In this document: in pieces, positions 24,507 through 32,735 of the stretch | How positions within the stretch are numbered: position 1 is the first letter of the stretch | Layout: the number at the start of each line of letters is the position of its first letter | Origin: Candidatus Pelagibacter communis | GTDB lineage: Bacteria; Pseudomonadota; Alphaproteobacteria; Pelagibacterales; Pelagibacteraceae | Direction: 5' to 3' | DNA length: 37,831 bases | Assembly: GCA_001180065.1 (NCBI GenBank) | Contig: CVSM01000113.1 | Span: 1-37,831, forward strand | Translations under genes and position numbers: made by a program | The notes under the pieces: model-generated | Told to the model about the DNA's origin: nothing | Database searches by the model: none | Seen by the model: the letters and a program-made list of their open reading frames with translations, nothing else

Positions 24507-25193
24507 ATGCGTTGGAACAAAAAATATAACTATCCTAAAAGTTCAAGAGCAACAGAAGATGGAATAAGAAGATACTTATTAGGAGAAACAAAGTTACCAA
24601 GTGTAACATCAATACTTGATGCAACAAAGTCCGAGGAAGATAAAGCAGCCTTAGCTAACTGGAGAGAGAGAACCGGTCACAAAGAAGCTGAAGCTATTAC
24701 AAAGGCAGCAAGTAGTAGAGGTTCTCAGATGCATAGCTATTTAGAGTCTTTTCTTTTAGGGAGAGAAAATTTGAGTTTCTTTGAGGACAATGAGCAATAT
24801 AAAAAAATGGCAAAAGAAATTATTGATAAAGGTTTAACAAATAGATTAGAGGAAATATATGGTGTGGAGGCCACTATGCATTATCCTGAAAGATATGCGG
24901 GCACAGCAGACTGCGTGGGTGTTTATGAGGGAAAAGAAACAATAATTGATTTTAAACAGTCAAACAAACCAAAAAAAGCTGAGTATATAGACTCTTGGTT
25001 TTTACAAACTGCAGCCTACTCTTTAGCACATAATGTTGTTTATAATTCAAATATCACGTCTTGTGTTATTCTAGTTTGTACAGTGGAAAATTTATTTCAA
25101 GAGTTTAAAATTCAAGGGCCTGAACTAATAACATATCAAAATTTGTTTTTAGGTAGATTAAAAAAGTTTAATGAAATGAATAATTTACTTTAA
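24507..25193 (+). CDS. PD-(D/E)XK exonuclease, MGME1-like
   Basis: 228 residues from ATG 24507 (MRWNKKYNYPKSSRA). The longer frame from 24429 starts inside rmuC and adds nothing family-like. Core: helix with RGSQMHSYLES, then ERYAGTADCVGVYEGKETI with D135, IDFKQSNKPKK with D148 and K150 (DxK), and WFLQTAAYSLAHN (family Q-x-x-x-Y). This arrangement resembles mitochondrial genome maintenance exonuclease MGME1 and related phage nucleases, which trim single-stranded DNA. A phage origin is possible but not shown. It sits 37 nt after rmuC and 6 nt before the ExoI gene. Confidence 0.78.
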   Translation: MRWNKKYNYPKSSRATEDGIRRYLLGETKLPSVTSILDATKSEEDKAALANWRERTGHKEAEAITKAASSRGSQMHSYLESFLLGRENLSFFEDNEQYKKMAKEIIDKGLTNRLEEIYGVEATMHYPERYAGTADCVGVYEGKETIIDFKQSNKPKKAEYIDSWFLQTAAYSLAHNVVYNSNITSCVILVCTVENLFQEFKIQGPELITYQNLFLGRLKKFNEMNNLL

Positions 25194-25199
25194 TAAAAA

Positions 25200-26636
25200 A
25201 TGGATAAGATAGTAATTTACGATACCGAAACAACTAACAGTACCATTTGGGGATCTATTATTGAGGTTGGGGCAGTTGTTGTTGATAAGAATTTAAAAGA
25301 AATTGGGAAATTGAATATTAGGGGTCGAATGCCAGAAGGAGAAGTTCCTAGTGCAAAGGCCTTACTTGTTAATTCGACTAGTATCGATTTGTTAACCAAA
25401 GGCAATTATTCACATTACGATTTTTTAGGTGCTGTTGAAAATTTTTTCTCTAAATGTGCCCCAGCAATGTTTATGGGCTGGTCAAATTTGAATTTTGATC
25501 GAAGAATGTTTCACTTTAATTTTTTTAAGGGCAATCGTTACCCTTACGCGACTCACTCATCCCCTAACTGTGAACATGATGGTTTACACATAGCTAGAGC
25601 AGCTCAAACTTTAAATTTCGAAACTTTAAAAACGGAATTAACGGAAGCAGGAAACCCAAGCCTTGCATTGGAATCTTTATCAAGAATGCAAGGTTTTGAC
25701 ACCTCAGCAAGTCACACTGCTTATGTAGATGCTCAAAATTCATTAAAGGTCCTTCGAATTATTAAAGATAAACATAAAGAAAATTGGGAAAAATTTTTAA
25801 AAACATCAACTAAAACAAGCGTAGAAACGTTTTTGAAAAATGAAGGCATATATTCTATTTTTGAAAATGTGAAGGGTAGAAATATGATGTATCTCACTAG
25901 CACACTACATCCAAATCATTGTTTTCATCCATCTTACGCATCGTGGGGATATGTTTGGGATTTAAGAAGAGATCCAGAACCAATATTAAACTTATCAGTA
26001 AATCAATTAAGAGATATATTAAAAAAATATAGCCCTAAAGCTTTGAGAGTTTTGAAAACTAATAAAGCTCCAGTAATTTTGGATAAAGAGTTTGCCTTAA
26101 AACAAAAACCCTATTCAGACCTAGATTTAGAAACAATAAAAAAAAGAGCACAAATGGTCAGAAATAATGAAAATTTTTGTAAAAATATACAAATTATAAA
26201 TAGAGAGGCAGCAGAGGAAAAAGAGCAAACCAAAACCCAGGAAGATTTGTTACCTGAAGAAACTTTGTATGAAAAATTTATTCCAAATAAAGATACTGCT
26301 CTTTTTAAAACCTGGCATAGTTCATCTTGGGAAGATAAGTTGAGATTACTAGATAAATTTCAAGACAAAAGATGTAGTTGGTTTGGTCAAAAAATAATTT
26401 ATCAAGAAGCACCCCAAATTTTACCACCTGATTTATATAGAAATATTAAGAGTGAAATTGCTAGACGTATATTAAGTAAGAATAAGGAGAAATGGCAAAC
26501 GGTTAATATGGCATATAATGAAATCGACTATTTGAGAGATCAAGCAGATAAAAGAGATGATAAAATTGAATTAAATAAACTAGACGAAATAAACGATTTT
26601 ATTATGTCTATTGAGAAGAAATATGAAATTGCCTAG
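25200..26636 (+). CDS. sbcB: Exodeoxyribonuclease I (SbcB-like)
   Basis: 478 residues, the normal size of ExoI, a 3'-5' single-strand DNA exonuclease. DEDDh catalytic residues: YDTETT (D8, E10), GWSNLNFDRRMF (D100), and SHTAYVDAQNS (H172, D177). Beyond the nuclease domain, LHPNHCFHPSYASWGYVWDL and LRVLKTNKAP match the ExoI SH3-like and helical regions, so this is full ExoI rather than just a DnaQ-like exonuclease. It is encoded 6 nt after the MGME1-like nuclease, so the two are almost certainly co-translated. Confidence 0.9.
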   Translation: MDKIVIYDTETTNSTIWGSIIEVGAVVVDKNLKEIGKLNIRGRMPEGEVPSAKALLVNSTSIDLLTKGNYSHYDFLGAVENFFSKCAPAMFMGWSNLNFDRRMFHFNFFKGNRYPYATHSSPNCEHDGLHIARAAQTLNFETLKTELTEAGNPSLALESLSRMQGFDTSASHTAYVDAQNSLKVLRIIKDKHKENWEKFLKTSTKTSVETFLKNEGIYSIFENVKGRNMMYLTSTLHPNHCFHPSYASWGYVWDLRRDPEPILNLSVNQLRDILKKYSPKALRVLKTNKAPVILDKEFALKQKPYSDLDLETIKKRAQMVRNNENFCKNIQIINREAAEEKEQTKTQEDLLPEETLYEKFIPNKDTALFKTWHSSSWEDKLRLLDKFQDKRCSWFGQKIIYQEAPQILPPDLYRNIKSEIARRILSKNKEKWQTVNMAYNEIDYLRDQADKRDDKIELNKLDEINDFIMSIEKKYEIA

Positions 26637-26670
26637 TTGACTTTAAGATACAAGTTTATAGAAAGTATTT

Positions 26671-26988
26671 ATGCTTATAGATTTCAAAGATGAAGATTTT
26701 GAAAACAAAATTAAAAGTGAAGACGTTTCAGTAATTCAGTTTAGCGCTGCTTGGTGCGGCCCTTGTAAGTCTCTTAAACCAGTTATGGATAAACTTGCAG
26801 TTGAGTATAAGGACAAAGCTGGTTTTTATTACGCTGATATAGAAGATGGTGGTATTAACACAGGAAGTGCTGCTGGAATAAGAGGCGTTCCAACAGTGAT
26901 AATCTATAAAAAAGGTGTTGAGGTTGATAGAAAAGTTGGTGGGGTTCCTGAAAGTCAAATGAAAGAATTTTTAGAAAAAAATATTTAA
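26671..26988 (+). CDS. trxA: Thioredoxin
   Basis: 105 residues with the redox motif AAWCGPCKSLKP (C29, C32), the conserved cis-Pro P74 in RGVPTVIIYKKG, and the thioredoxin fold length. It reduces disulfides in cytosolic proteins such as ribonucleotide reductase. It differs from E. coli Trx1 by DIEDGGINTGSAAGIRG before the cis-Pro loop. It is convergent with folC (4-nt overlap); trxA-folC-accD-trp is an alphaproteobacterial neighbourhood. Confidence 0.93.
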   Translation: MLIDFKDEDFENKIKSEDVSVIQFSAAWCGPCKSLKPVMDKLAVEYKDKAGFYYADIEDGGINTGSAAGIRGVPTVIIYKKGVEVDRKVGGVPESQMKEFLEKNI

Positions 26989-28250
26989 TTTAAGTTTAAT
27001 ATTTCACCAGCTAAATATAAAGATCCTGTAATTATCAAAATATCATTTTCTTTAAGCGACAAGTTTTTAATTGCTTTCTCAATATTTTCCTCATAATTAA
27101 CGTTTAAAACATTTTTAAATTTTTCTTTCAATTTTTTACCACTGATAGCATTTTGTTGATTAGGGATGTCAACAGTGGTTATAGATGAAATTTCTTTAAA
27201 GTAGCTAATATATTTTTCATGATCTTTATTAGACATCATTCCTATAATAAAATGCTTATTACAATCTAAAGTTTGAAGATACTCATTTAAAACCCTAGCG
27301 CCATCTTCATTATGACTTCCATCTAACAATAATTTGTTATTTTTGATTAAATCTTTAATTTTTCCAGACTTTATTTCTTGTAATCTGCCAATACTTTTTA
27401 TTTTGGTAATTCCTTTTTTTATATCATCATCCTTAATTTCTAAATTTAGATGTCTTATCGATGCTATTGCTGTTGAAATATTTTCTAACTGAAATTGTCC
27501 AAGAATATTTGGTAATGGTAGTTTTAACCCACCAAATTTATCTTCATAATAAAAAAAACCATTCTCTCCATTAGAATAACTATAATCTTCATTAAAGAAC
27601 AATTTATTAGATAAGTTTTGTGAAATTGATTTTTTTATACTTTCAGTTGTTTTAATTGAGCTTTGTTTAGATACAATTATATTTGAGTTTAAAAGAGATG
27701 ATGTTTTTTCAAATACAATTTTCTCAATTGTTTGCTGATTTTTTGGCAACCAATCAAGATGATCTTTACTTATTGAGCATACTATACTAGCTAAATTACT
27801 TTTAAGAATGTTTGTTGCATCAAATCTATGAAATAATCCTGCCTCAATAAGATTAATGTTGTCAGGATATTTAGCTGACTCAAAGAAATAACATGCTGTT
27901 AGCATCTCAAAAAATGTAATTTGTTGATTATCATTAATTTTTTCAACTTTTTCAAAAAGATCAGCTAATTTTTCATCATCTAATTCTTGGTTATTAAAAA
28001 TATATCTTTCATTAATTTTCTGAATATGAGGACTAGTATAAATATTGCATTTATATTTTGACTCTTTAAGGATTGCAAAAATTGCATTTATCGTTGATTG
28101 TTTACCATTAGTACCCACTACAGAAATTGCTTTAATTTTGTCTTGAGGATTACCTAATTTTTTACATAGTGTTTTTATACGATCAAGGCTTAGATCAATT
28201 TCTTTAGGATGCAGCTTTTGTAAGCGATTGAGTATCTTCTGAAGTTTCAT
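26985..28250 (-). CDS. folC: Folylpolyglutamate/dihydrofolate synthase
   Basis: Mur-ligase-family enzyme adding glutamate to dihydropteroate and folates. 421 residues. The opening LQKLHPKEIDLSLDRI is family-typical and supports the start despite a 47-nt overlap with accD. The P-loop is GTNGKQST (46-53) where most have GTNGKGS. Later are EAGLFHRFDATN (family ExGLGGRLDATN), SKDHLDWL and LLDGSHNEDGARVL. The changed P-loop residue and the FH for GG are noted but do not by themselves mean loss of activity. Confidence 0.93.
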   Translation of the reverse strand: MKLQKILNRLQKLHPKEIDLSLDRIKTLCKKLGNPQDKIKAISVVGTNGKQSTINAIFAILKESKYKCNIYTSPHIQKINERYIFNNQELDDEKLADLFEKVEKINDNQQITFFEMLTACYFFESAKYPDNINLIEAGLFHRFDATNILKSNLASIVCSISKDHLDWLPKNQQTIEKIVFEKTSSLLNSNIIVSKQSSIKTTESIKKSISQNLSNKLFFNEDYSYSNGENGFFYYEDKFGGLKLPLPNILGQFQLENISTAIASIRHLNLEIKDDDIKKGITKIKSIGRLQEIKSGKIKDLIKNNKLLLDGSHNEDGARVLNEYLQTLDCNKHFIIGMMSNKDHEKYISYFKEISSITTVDIPNQQNAISGKKLKEKFKNVLNVNYEENIEKAIKNLSLKENDILIITGSLYLAGEILNLN

Positions 28251-29133
28251 TTTCCTCAGAATTTATAACAGAATTTTTCTTTAACAATATCGATAATAAA
28301 GTTCCAATTTTTTCTGATAGATTTTTTCTTTCAACAATCAAGTCAACAAATCCTGTTTTTTCAACATATTCGCTTTTTTGAAAACCCTCAGGAAGTTCTT
28401 CTTTAACAGTTCCTTGGATTACCCGAGCTCCTGCGAAAGCAATTAGAGCACCAGGCTCAGCAATATGAATATCACCTAACATCGCATAAGACGCTGTAAT
28501 TCCTCCAGCAGTAGGATCAGTAATACAAACTAAATATGGAAGATTATTATTTTTTAATTCATTAATTGCTAAAGTCGTTCTTGTCATTTGTGATAAAGAA
28601 ATTAGACTTTCCATCATTCTCATCCCACCACCAGAACTTACACATAAAAAAGGTGTTCTATTTTCTATTGCATATTGAATACCGTACAAAAAAGCCTCAC
28701 CTTCTGCTGCTGCCATTGAAGCACCTAAAAATTCAAAATCTGAAGCAACTGCAGTAATCTTAATATTATTTATTGATCCAGATACAACCATCATTCCACA
28801 ATCCATATCAGTTTTTTTTCTAGCACTTTTTAATCTAACTTTATACGATTTAGAGTCAGTCCAATTTAAAGGATCATCTTTTGGAATTGGTGTTTTAAAT
28901 ATTTGATAATTATTTTTTCCAAACAAAATATCAAATCTTTGTTTAGGATTTATTCTGTGATGTTTATTACAATCAGGGCAAACCCAAAGATTTTCTTCTA
29001 ATTTTTTTTTTAGAATTGGACCTCTACAACATGAAGTCCAATCACTATTAGCCATGTCTTCTTTTGTTGCTCTTTTGTGGATAGCAGATTTAATTTTTTC
29101 GCCTGCTTTGATTATTTTAGTTATCCAATTCAT
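28204..29133 (-). CDS. accD: Acetyl-CoA carboxylase carboxyltransferase subunit beta
   Basis: Beta half of the carboxyltransferase that makes malonyl-CoA for fatty acid synthesis. 309 residues. An N-terminal metal-knuckle region has C35-C36 and C52-x-x-C55 (VCPDC); the first pair is adjacent rather than CxxC. The crotonase-like core shows SSGGGMRMMESLISLSQMTR, VCITDPTAGGITASYAMLGD and IAFAGARVIQGTVKEELPEGFQ. A Ser/Glu-rich tail ends the protein. It starts 4 nt inside trpA and overlaps folC by 47 nt. Confidence 0.95.
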   Translation of the reverse strand: MNWITKIIKAGEKIKSAIHKRATKEDMANSDWTSCCRGPILKKKLEENLWVCPDCNKHHRINPKQRFDILFGKNNYQIFKTPIPKDDPLNWTDSKSYKVRLKSARKKTDMDCGMMVVSGSINNIKITAVASDFEFLGASMAAAEGEAFLYGIQYAIENRTPFLCVSSGGGMRMMESLISLSQMTRTTLAINELKNNNLPYLVCITDPTAGGITASYAMLGDIHIAEPGALIAFAGARVIQGTVKEELPEGFQKSEYVEKTGFVDLIVERKNLSEKIGTLLSILLKKNSVINSEENETSEDTQSLTKAAS

Positions 29134-29933
29134 TTTATTTCTTTTATTAATTTTTTTACCACATTAGTAACATTTGTGACGATATTTTGTCTTTTTTTAA
29201 TTGAGTTAGTTATTTCTTTACAAATCGCACTTCCAACAACTAATCCATCAGCTTTTTTGAGAGACTTTATAGTTTTTTCGGTTATTCCGAATCCTATAAC
29301 TACGTTTTTAGATAAATTTTGTTTTTTTATTTTTGAATATTCCTCTAATATTTTTTTTGGAGAAACTTTTAATTTTCCTCCGGTCGTAGATAACATACTA
29401 ATATAATAAATCATATCATGGGAATTTTTGACAATTTGTTTTAAACGTGTTCTTGATGTAGTGGGTGAAATAAGCTGAATAAAATTAATATTTTTTTTTT
29501 TACACTTTTCAGCAAAATTTTTGTTTTCAGGAAATGGCAAATCTACAACAATAAGACCATCTACTTGTGATTTTTGACATCTTTTAATAAATTTATTTTC
29601 ATCATATTGATAAATCATATTGTAATAACCCATTAAAATAATTGGTTTGTTTTTATTAAGTTTTTTAAATTGACCTGCAATTGAAAAAACGTCATTAATT
29701 TTAATTCCATTTTTGATTGCACGATAAGCGCTAGTTTGAATCTGACCACCATCAGCAATTGGAGTGTTATGAGGAAAGCCTAATTCACAAATATCAGCAT
29801 ATTTAGAGATTGATTTTAATATTTCTAATGATTTTTTTTTTGTATTATCCCCAGCGACTATATATGTCAGTAAAGCTGGTCTATTTTCACTCTTTGTAAT
29901 TTTGAATGTTTGATGAATTAAAGAATTATTCAT
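29130..29933 (-). CDS. trpA: Tryptophan synthase alpha-chain homologue
   Basis: TIM-barrel lyase that releases indole from indole-3-glycerol phosphate. 267 residues. The catalytic pair is retained: E50 in CELGFP and D61 in PIADGG. Loop 6 with Thr and the substrate Tyr are present in YYISMLSTTGGK (family YYVSxxGVTGAR), and VIGFGI and DGLVVGSAI bind the phosphate. Differences: NTP for the usual SDP, and STTGGK for GVTGAR. The start overlaps the trpB stop by 1 nt. It is probably partnered with the divergent TrpB upstream. Confidence 0.9.
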   Translation of the reverse strand: MNNSLIHQTFKITKSENRPALLTYIVAGDNTKKKSLEILKSISKYADICELGFPHNTPIADGGQIQTSAYRAIKNGIKINDVFSIAGQFKKLNKNKPIILMGYYNMIYQYDENKFIKRCQKSQVDGLIVVDLPFPENKNFAEKCKKKNINFIQLISPTTSRTRLKQIVKNSHDMIYYISMLSTTGGKLKVSPKKILEEYSKIKKQNLSKNVVIGFGITEKTIKSLKKADGLVVGSAICKEITNSIKKRQNIVTNVTNVVKKLIKEIK

Positions 29934-31162
29934 TAATATTTTCCTAATCTTTGTTTTAATATATCTCTATCTTTTTTTGCATCTCCACAAGAGTTCACAA
30001 TACAAATCGTATCTTTACTTAATTTGGGAGCAATTTTAATTGCTTCTGCAAAAGCATGACTAGGTTCTAAACTTGGGTTTAATTTTTCAAATTTTGTTAC
30101 TAATTTGTATGCACTTAAAGCCTCCTCATCAGTTGCAAAAGTATATCTTGCTCTTTTTGTATCTTTCAAAAAACAATGAATTGGACTTACTCCAGGATAG
30201 TCTAAACCAGCACTAATTGACTCTGTTTCGTGAATTTGACCTTCATTATTTTGACAAACATAAGATGCAGCACCATGTAGAACTCCAATTTTAGCATCTC
30301 TGCTCAAGGGTGCAGCGTGTAATTTTGAATTTTTTGGACCACCTGCTTCGACACCAATTAATTCAATCTGTTTTTTGCTATAATCAATAAATTCACTCCA
30401 AAAACCATAAGCAGAACTACCACCCCCTACACAGTTGATAAGCTTAATTTTTTTTGGCATTTTTTTAAATTTTTTTATTAATTGAATCTTTAATTCTCTT
30501 GAAATTTGAGCAGTACTCCATCCACAAATTTTTACAAAAATATTTGGCCCAACTGTGGAGCCTACACACATATGTGTATTATCGCAGTTTGATACCCAAT
30601 ATCTCATACATTCACTTACAGCATCTACCAAAGTTTGACTTCCAGAATAAACAGGTACAATTTCAGCGCCATTTCTCCTCATTGCATCACAATTAGGTTT
30701 TTGTCTTTTAATATCTTTCGCCCCCATAAAAATTTTACACTTAAGTCCAAATTTTTTAGCAGCCATGCTCAACATCTTACCTGCATATCCAGCTCCAGTA
30801 TCACCAACAATATATTTTTTACCCATGGCTTTACATATCAAAGCATGAACAGTAGCGTTATATATTTTATGGGCTCCACCATTAGCCTCTGATACAACTT
30901 TTGCCCAAATTTGAGCTCCACCTAGATGACCAGATAGATTTTCTAATTTTACAAATGAAGTTGGAGAACCGATGTAATTTTGGAAGTAAAAATCTCTTTT
31001 TTTTATGAATTTTTTATCTTTTCTTAGTTTTTCAAATTTTATGGTTAAGTCTTCAATCGGTTTTTTAAGAGTTTCGGGAATAAAACTACCACCAAATTTT
31101 TTACCCCAAAATCCATGTCTGTCATGTTGATCAATTAAGGGGACATTTTTTTTTAATTTCAT
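29933..31162 (-). CDS. trpB: Tryptophan synthase beta-chain homologue with altered active site
   Basis: 409-residue fold-type II PLP enzyme, colinear with TrpB: GGSFIPETL near the start, GGAHK with PLP Lys K99, GGGSSA (246-251) for PLP phosphate, SAGLDYPGVSPIH, and SLEPSHA with E366. Several residues considered hallmarks differ (Salmonella numbering): E109 to Asp and Q114-H115 to Tyr-Ala (DTGAGYAG, 121-128), HPYP to NIFV, D305 to Arg (KRARY), and S377 to Cys (NSCGDAKKD). N145/K87-type scaffold and length are intact and the frame is clean, so it is under selection. It sits in the canonical trpF-trpB-trpA slot. Either a divergent tryptophan synthase or a re-purposed relative. Confidence 0.85.
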   Translation of the reverse strand: MKLKKNVPLIDQHDRHGFWGKKFGGSFIPETLKKPIEDLTIKFEKLRKDKKFIKKRDFYFQNYIGSPTSFVKLENLSGHLGGAQIWAKVVSEANGGAHKIYNATVHALICKAMGKKYIVGDTGAGYAGKMLSMAAKKFGLKCKIFMGAKDIKRQKPNCDAMRRNGAEIVPVYSGSQTLVDAVSECMRYWVSNCDNTHMCVGSTVGPNIFVKICGWSTAQISRELKIQLIKKFKKMPKKIKLINCVGGGSSAYGFWSEFIDYSKKQIELIGVEAGGPKNSKLHAAPLSRDAKIGVLHGAASYVCQNNEGQIHETESISAGLDYPGVSPIHCFLKDTKRARYTFATDEEALSAYKLVTKFEKLNPSLEPSHAFAEAIKIAPKLSKDTICIVNSCGDAKKDRDILKQRLGKY

Positions 31163-31163
31163 A

Positions 31164-31781
31164 TTATAAATTTTTCATTTTATTTAAAAAAATATTTATT
31201 TTGGAAACATCTTTTAATCCATCAGTTTCTAATCCACCAGATATATCAACAATATGTGCTATTTTATTTAAATTTTCAAGATCGTCATCAACTTGAATAT
31301 TACCAGCAATCATAACTTCTTTATTTAGATCTAATTTTTCTATAAGTGTGTGATTAAATGACATGCTATTTTCGTATCCTTTGCTATCAAATAAATAAAT
31401 ATCCGTTGTATCAATAAACTTTTTGTATTTATTTACATCTCCAATATCATTTATTGTTATTGCAGTAATAATTTTCTTTTTATATCTTTCTTTTATTGAT
31501 TTTATTTTACTAGGGTCACAATCATAAAGTTGATAATAGTCGAATGGCATTCCATTAATTTCTTCTAGAATATTTTGATTAGGATTCACAAGGACTGCTA
31601 CATAGAAAGAATTTTTTTTTTCAATTTTCATAAGTTCTTTTAGTTTTTTAATATCAACATATCTTTTCGATTTTGGATAATTAACAATAAATCCTATAAA
31701 CTGTGGAGGGTGGTTATGATTAACAATAAAATTTAATACTTTAGGATCTGAAACCCCACAAATTTTAGACTTTAGCGTCAT
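31164..31781 (-). CDS. trpF: Phosphoribosylanthranilate isomerase homologue
   Basis: 205-residue TIM barrel. Catalytic Cys in KICGVS (C8) and catalytic Asp in LFDSKG (D132) are present, with FIGFIVNYPKSKRYV and VAVLVNP as in TrpF and VDISGGLET near the end (family VDVSSGVE). QLYD (84-87) replaces the near-constant QLHG, and the Gly-rich loop GGTGKxFDW after the catalytic Asp is replaced by a non-Gly stretch (YENSMSFNH). IAGNI replaces LAGGL. It starts 4 nt inside pyrF and ends 1 nt before trpB. Confidence 0.83.
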   Translation of the reverse strand: MTLKSKICGVSDPKVLNFIVNHNHPPQFIGFIVNYPKSKRYVDIKKLKELMKIEKKNSFYVAVLVNPNQNILEEINGMPFDYYQLYDCDPSKIKSIKERYKKKIITAITINDIGDVNKYKKFIDTTDIYLFDSKGYENSMSFNHTLIEKLDLNKEVMIAGNIQVDDDLENLNKIAHIVDISGGLETDGLKDVSKINIFLNKMKNL

Positions 31782-32452
31782 TGTTTTAAATGATCGATTA
31801 ATCTATTTATATTTTTTTTGATATTACCTTTTGTTATAGGCCTTCCTATTACAAGCCAATTGCTTCCATTTTTAAAAGCTTGTTTTGGTGTTAAAGTTCT
31901 TTTTTGATCATTATTTTTTGAATTAAATCTTATTCCAGGAGTAATAATTTCTTTTTTAAAAACTTTTTTAACAATATTAACTTCTTGAGCGCTACAAACT
32001 ATTGCATCTAATTTAGCCTTCGAAGCTAGCTTTGCCTGGTGTAAAACTAGTTTTTTAACATCTTTATTAAAACCAATTTGCTTTAAAGCTTTGTTATCCA
32101 GTGACGTTAATACAGTCACTCCTGCTAGTTTAATTTTTCCAGATACTTTTTTTGAAAAGGATAAAGCTTTCAGTCCCGAACTAATATGTATCGTTAAATA
32201 ATCTATTCTCAGGTCTTTGATTGCATTTATTGCAGAAACACATGTGTTTGGAATGTCATGAAGTTTTAGATCTGCAAAAATAATCTTATTTCTTAATTTC
32301 GATATAAAATTTCTTCCATTTTTTGAATTTAAAAATTCAAGACCAAATTTATATCCAATTTTTAAGTTCGAACTCTGTGTTTTTTTTATGATTTCTTTAA
32401 TTTTAAAAACATTAGTGTTGTCACAAGCAATGAATATTTTATTCTTTCTCAT
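31778..32452 (-). CDS. pyrF: Orotidine 5'-phosphate decarboxylase
   Basis: Last step of UMP synthesis. 224 residues with the catalytic array D61-x-K63-x-x-D66 in FADLKLHDIPNT, plus D11 and K35 from the first strands, TVLTSLD, and the phosphate-binding GIRFNSKNNDQKR and WLVIGRPIT at the end. The start overlaps ihfB by 14 nt and the stop overlaps trpF by 4 nt. Confidence 0.96.
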   Translation of the reverse strand: MRKNKIFIACDNTNVFKIKEIIKKTQSSNLKIGYKFGLEFLNSKNGRNFISKLRNKIIFADLKLHDIPNTCVSAINAIKDLRIDYLTIHISSGLKALSFSKKVSGKIKLAGVTVLTSLDNKALKQIGFNKDVKKLVLHQAKLASKAKLDAIVCSAQEVNIVKKVFKKEIITPGIRFNSKNNDQKRTLTPKQAFKNGSNWLVIGRPITKGNIKKNINRLIDHLKQ

Positions 32453-32732
32453 TATTTAATTTTTTAAACAAATCTTTAGCCATTTTGAAGTGAATTGTTT
32501 TTTTTTCAGGAGTATTTACCTTTTCTCCTGTTTTAGGGTTCCTTGAAATTCTCGCTTTTTGGACATTAGATGAAAAAACTCCAAAACCTCTAAGTTCAAC
32601 TCTCTCATTTCTTTTTAGGGTTTGTTTTATTTCTTTTAAAATAATGTTGATAAATTTTTCTAAGTCTTTTTTAAGAAAATTTGGATAATTTTTTGAAAGT
32701 TGTTTTAAAAGCTTTGATTTTACAATAGCCAA
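32439..32732 (-). CDS. ihfB: Integration host factor beta subunit (TTG start)
   Basis: 97-residue HU/IHF-fold DNA-bending protein. VELRGFGVFS and RISRNPKTGEKVNTPEKKTIHFK (short pieces shown) carry the beta-arm with the intercalating Pro region RNPKTGE. Position after rpsA is the standard ihfB locus, favouring IHF-beta over HU. The family N-terminus (AIVKSKLL) aligns with TTG at 32732, 3 nt after the rpsA stop. It bends DNA at promoters and recombination sites. Confidence 0.9.
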   Translation of the reverse strand: MAIVKSKLLKQLSKNYPNFLKKDLEKFINIILKEIKQTLKRNERVELRGFGVFSSNVQKARISRNPKTGEKVNTPEKKTIHFKMAKDLFKKLNNEKE

Positions 32733-32735
32733 TTT

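Noticed and set aside
30499-30892. His/Phe-rich plus-strand frames opposite trpB
   Set aside because: Shadow frames; trpB is continuous on the other strand.
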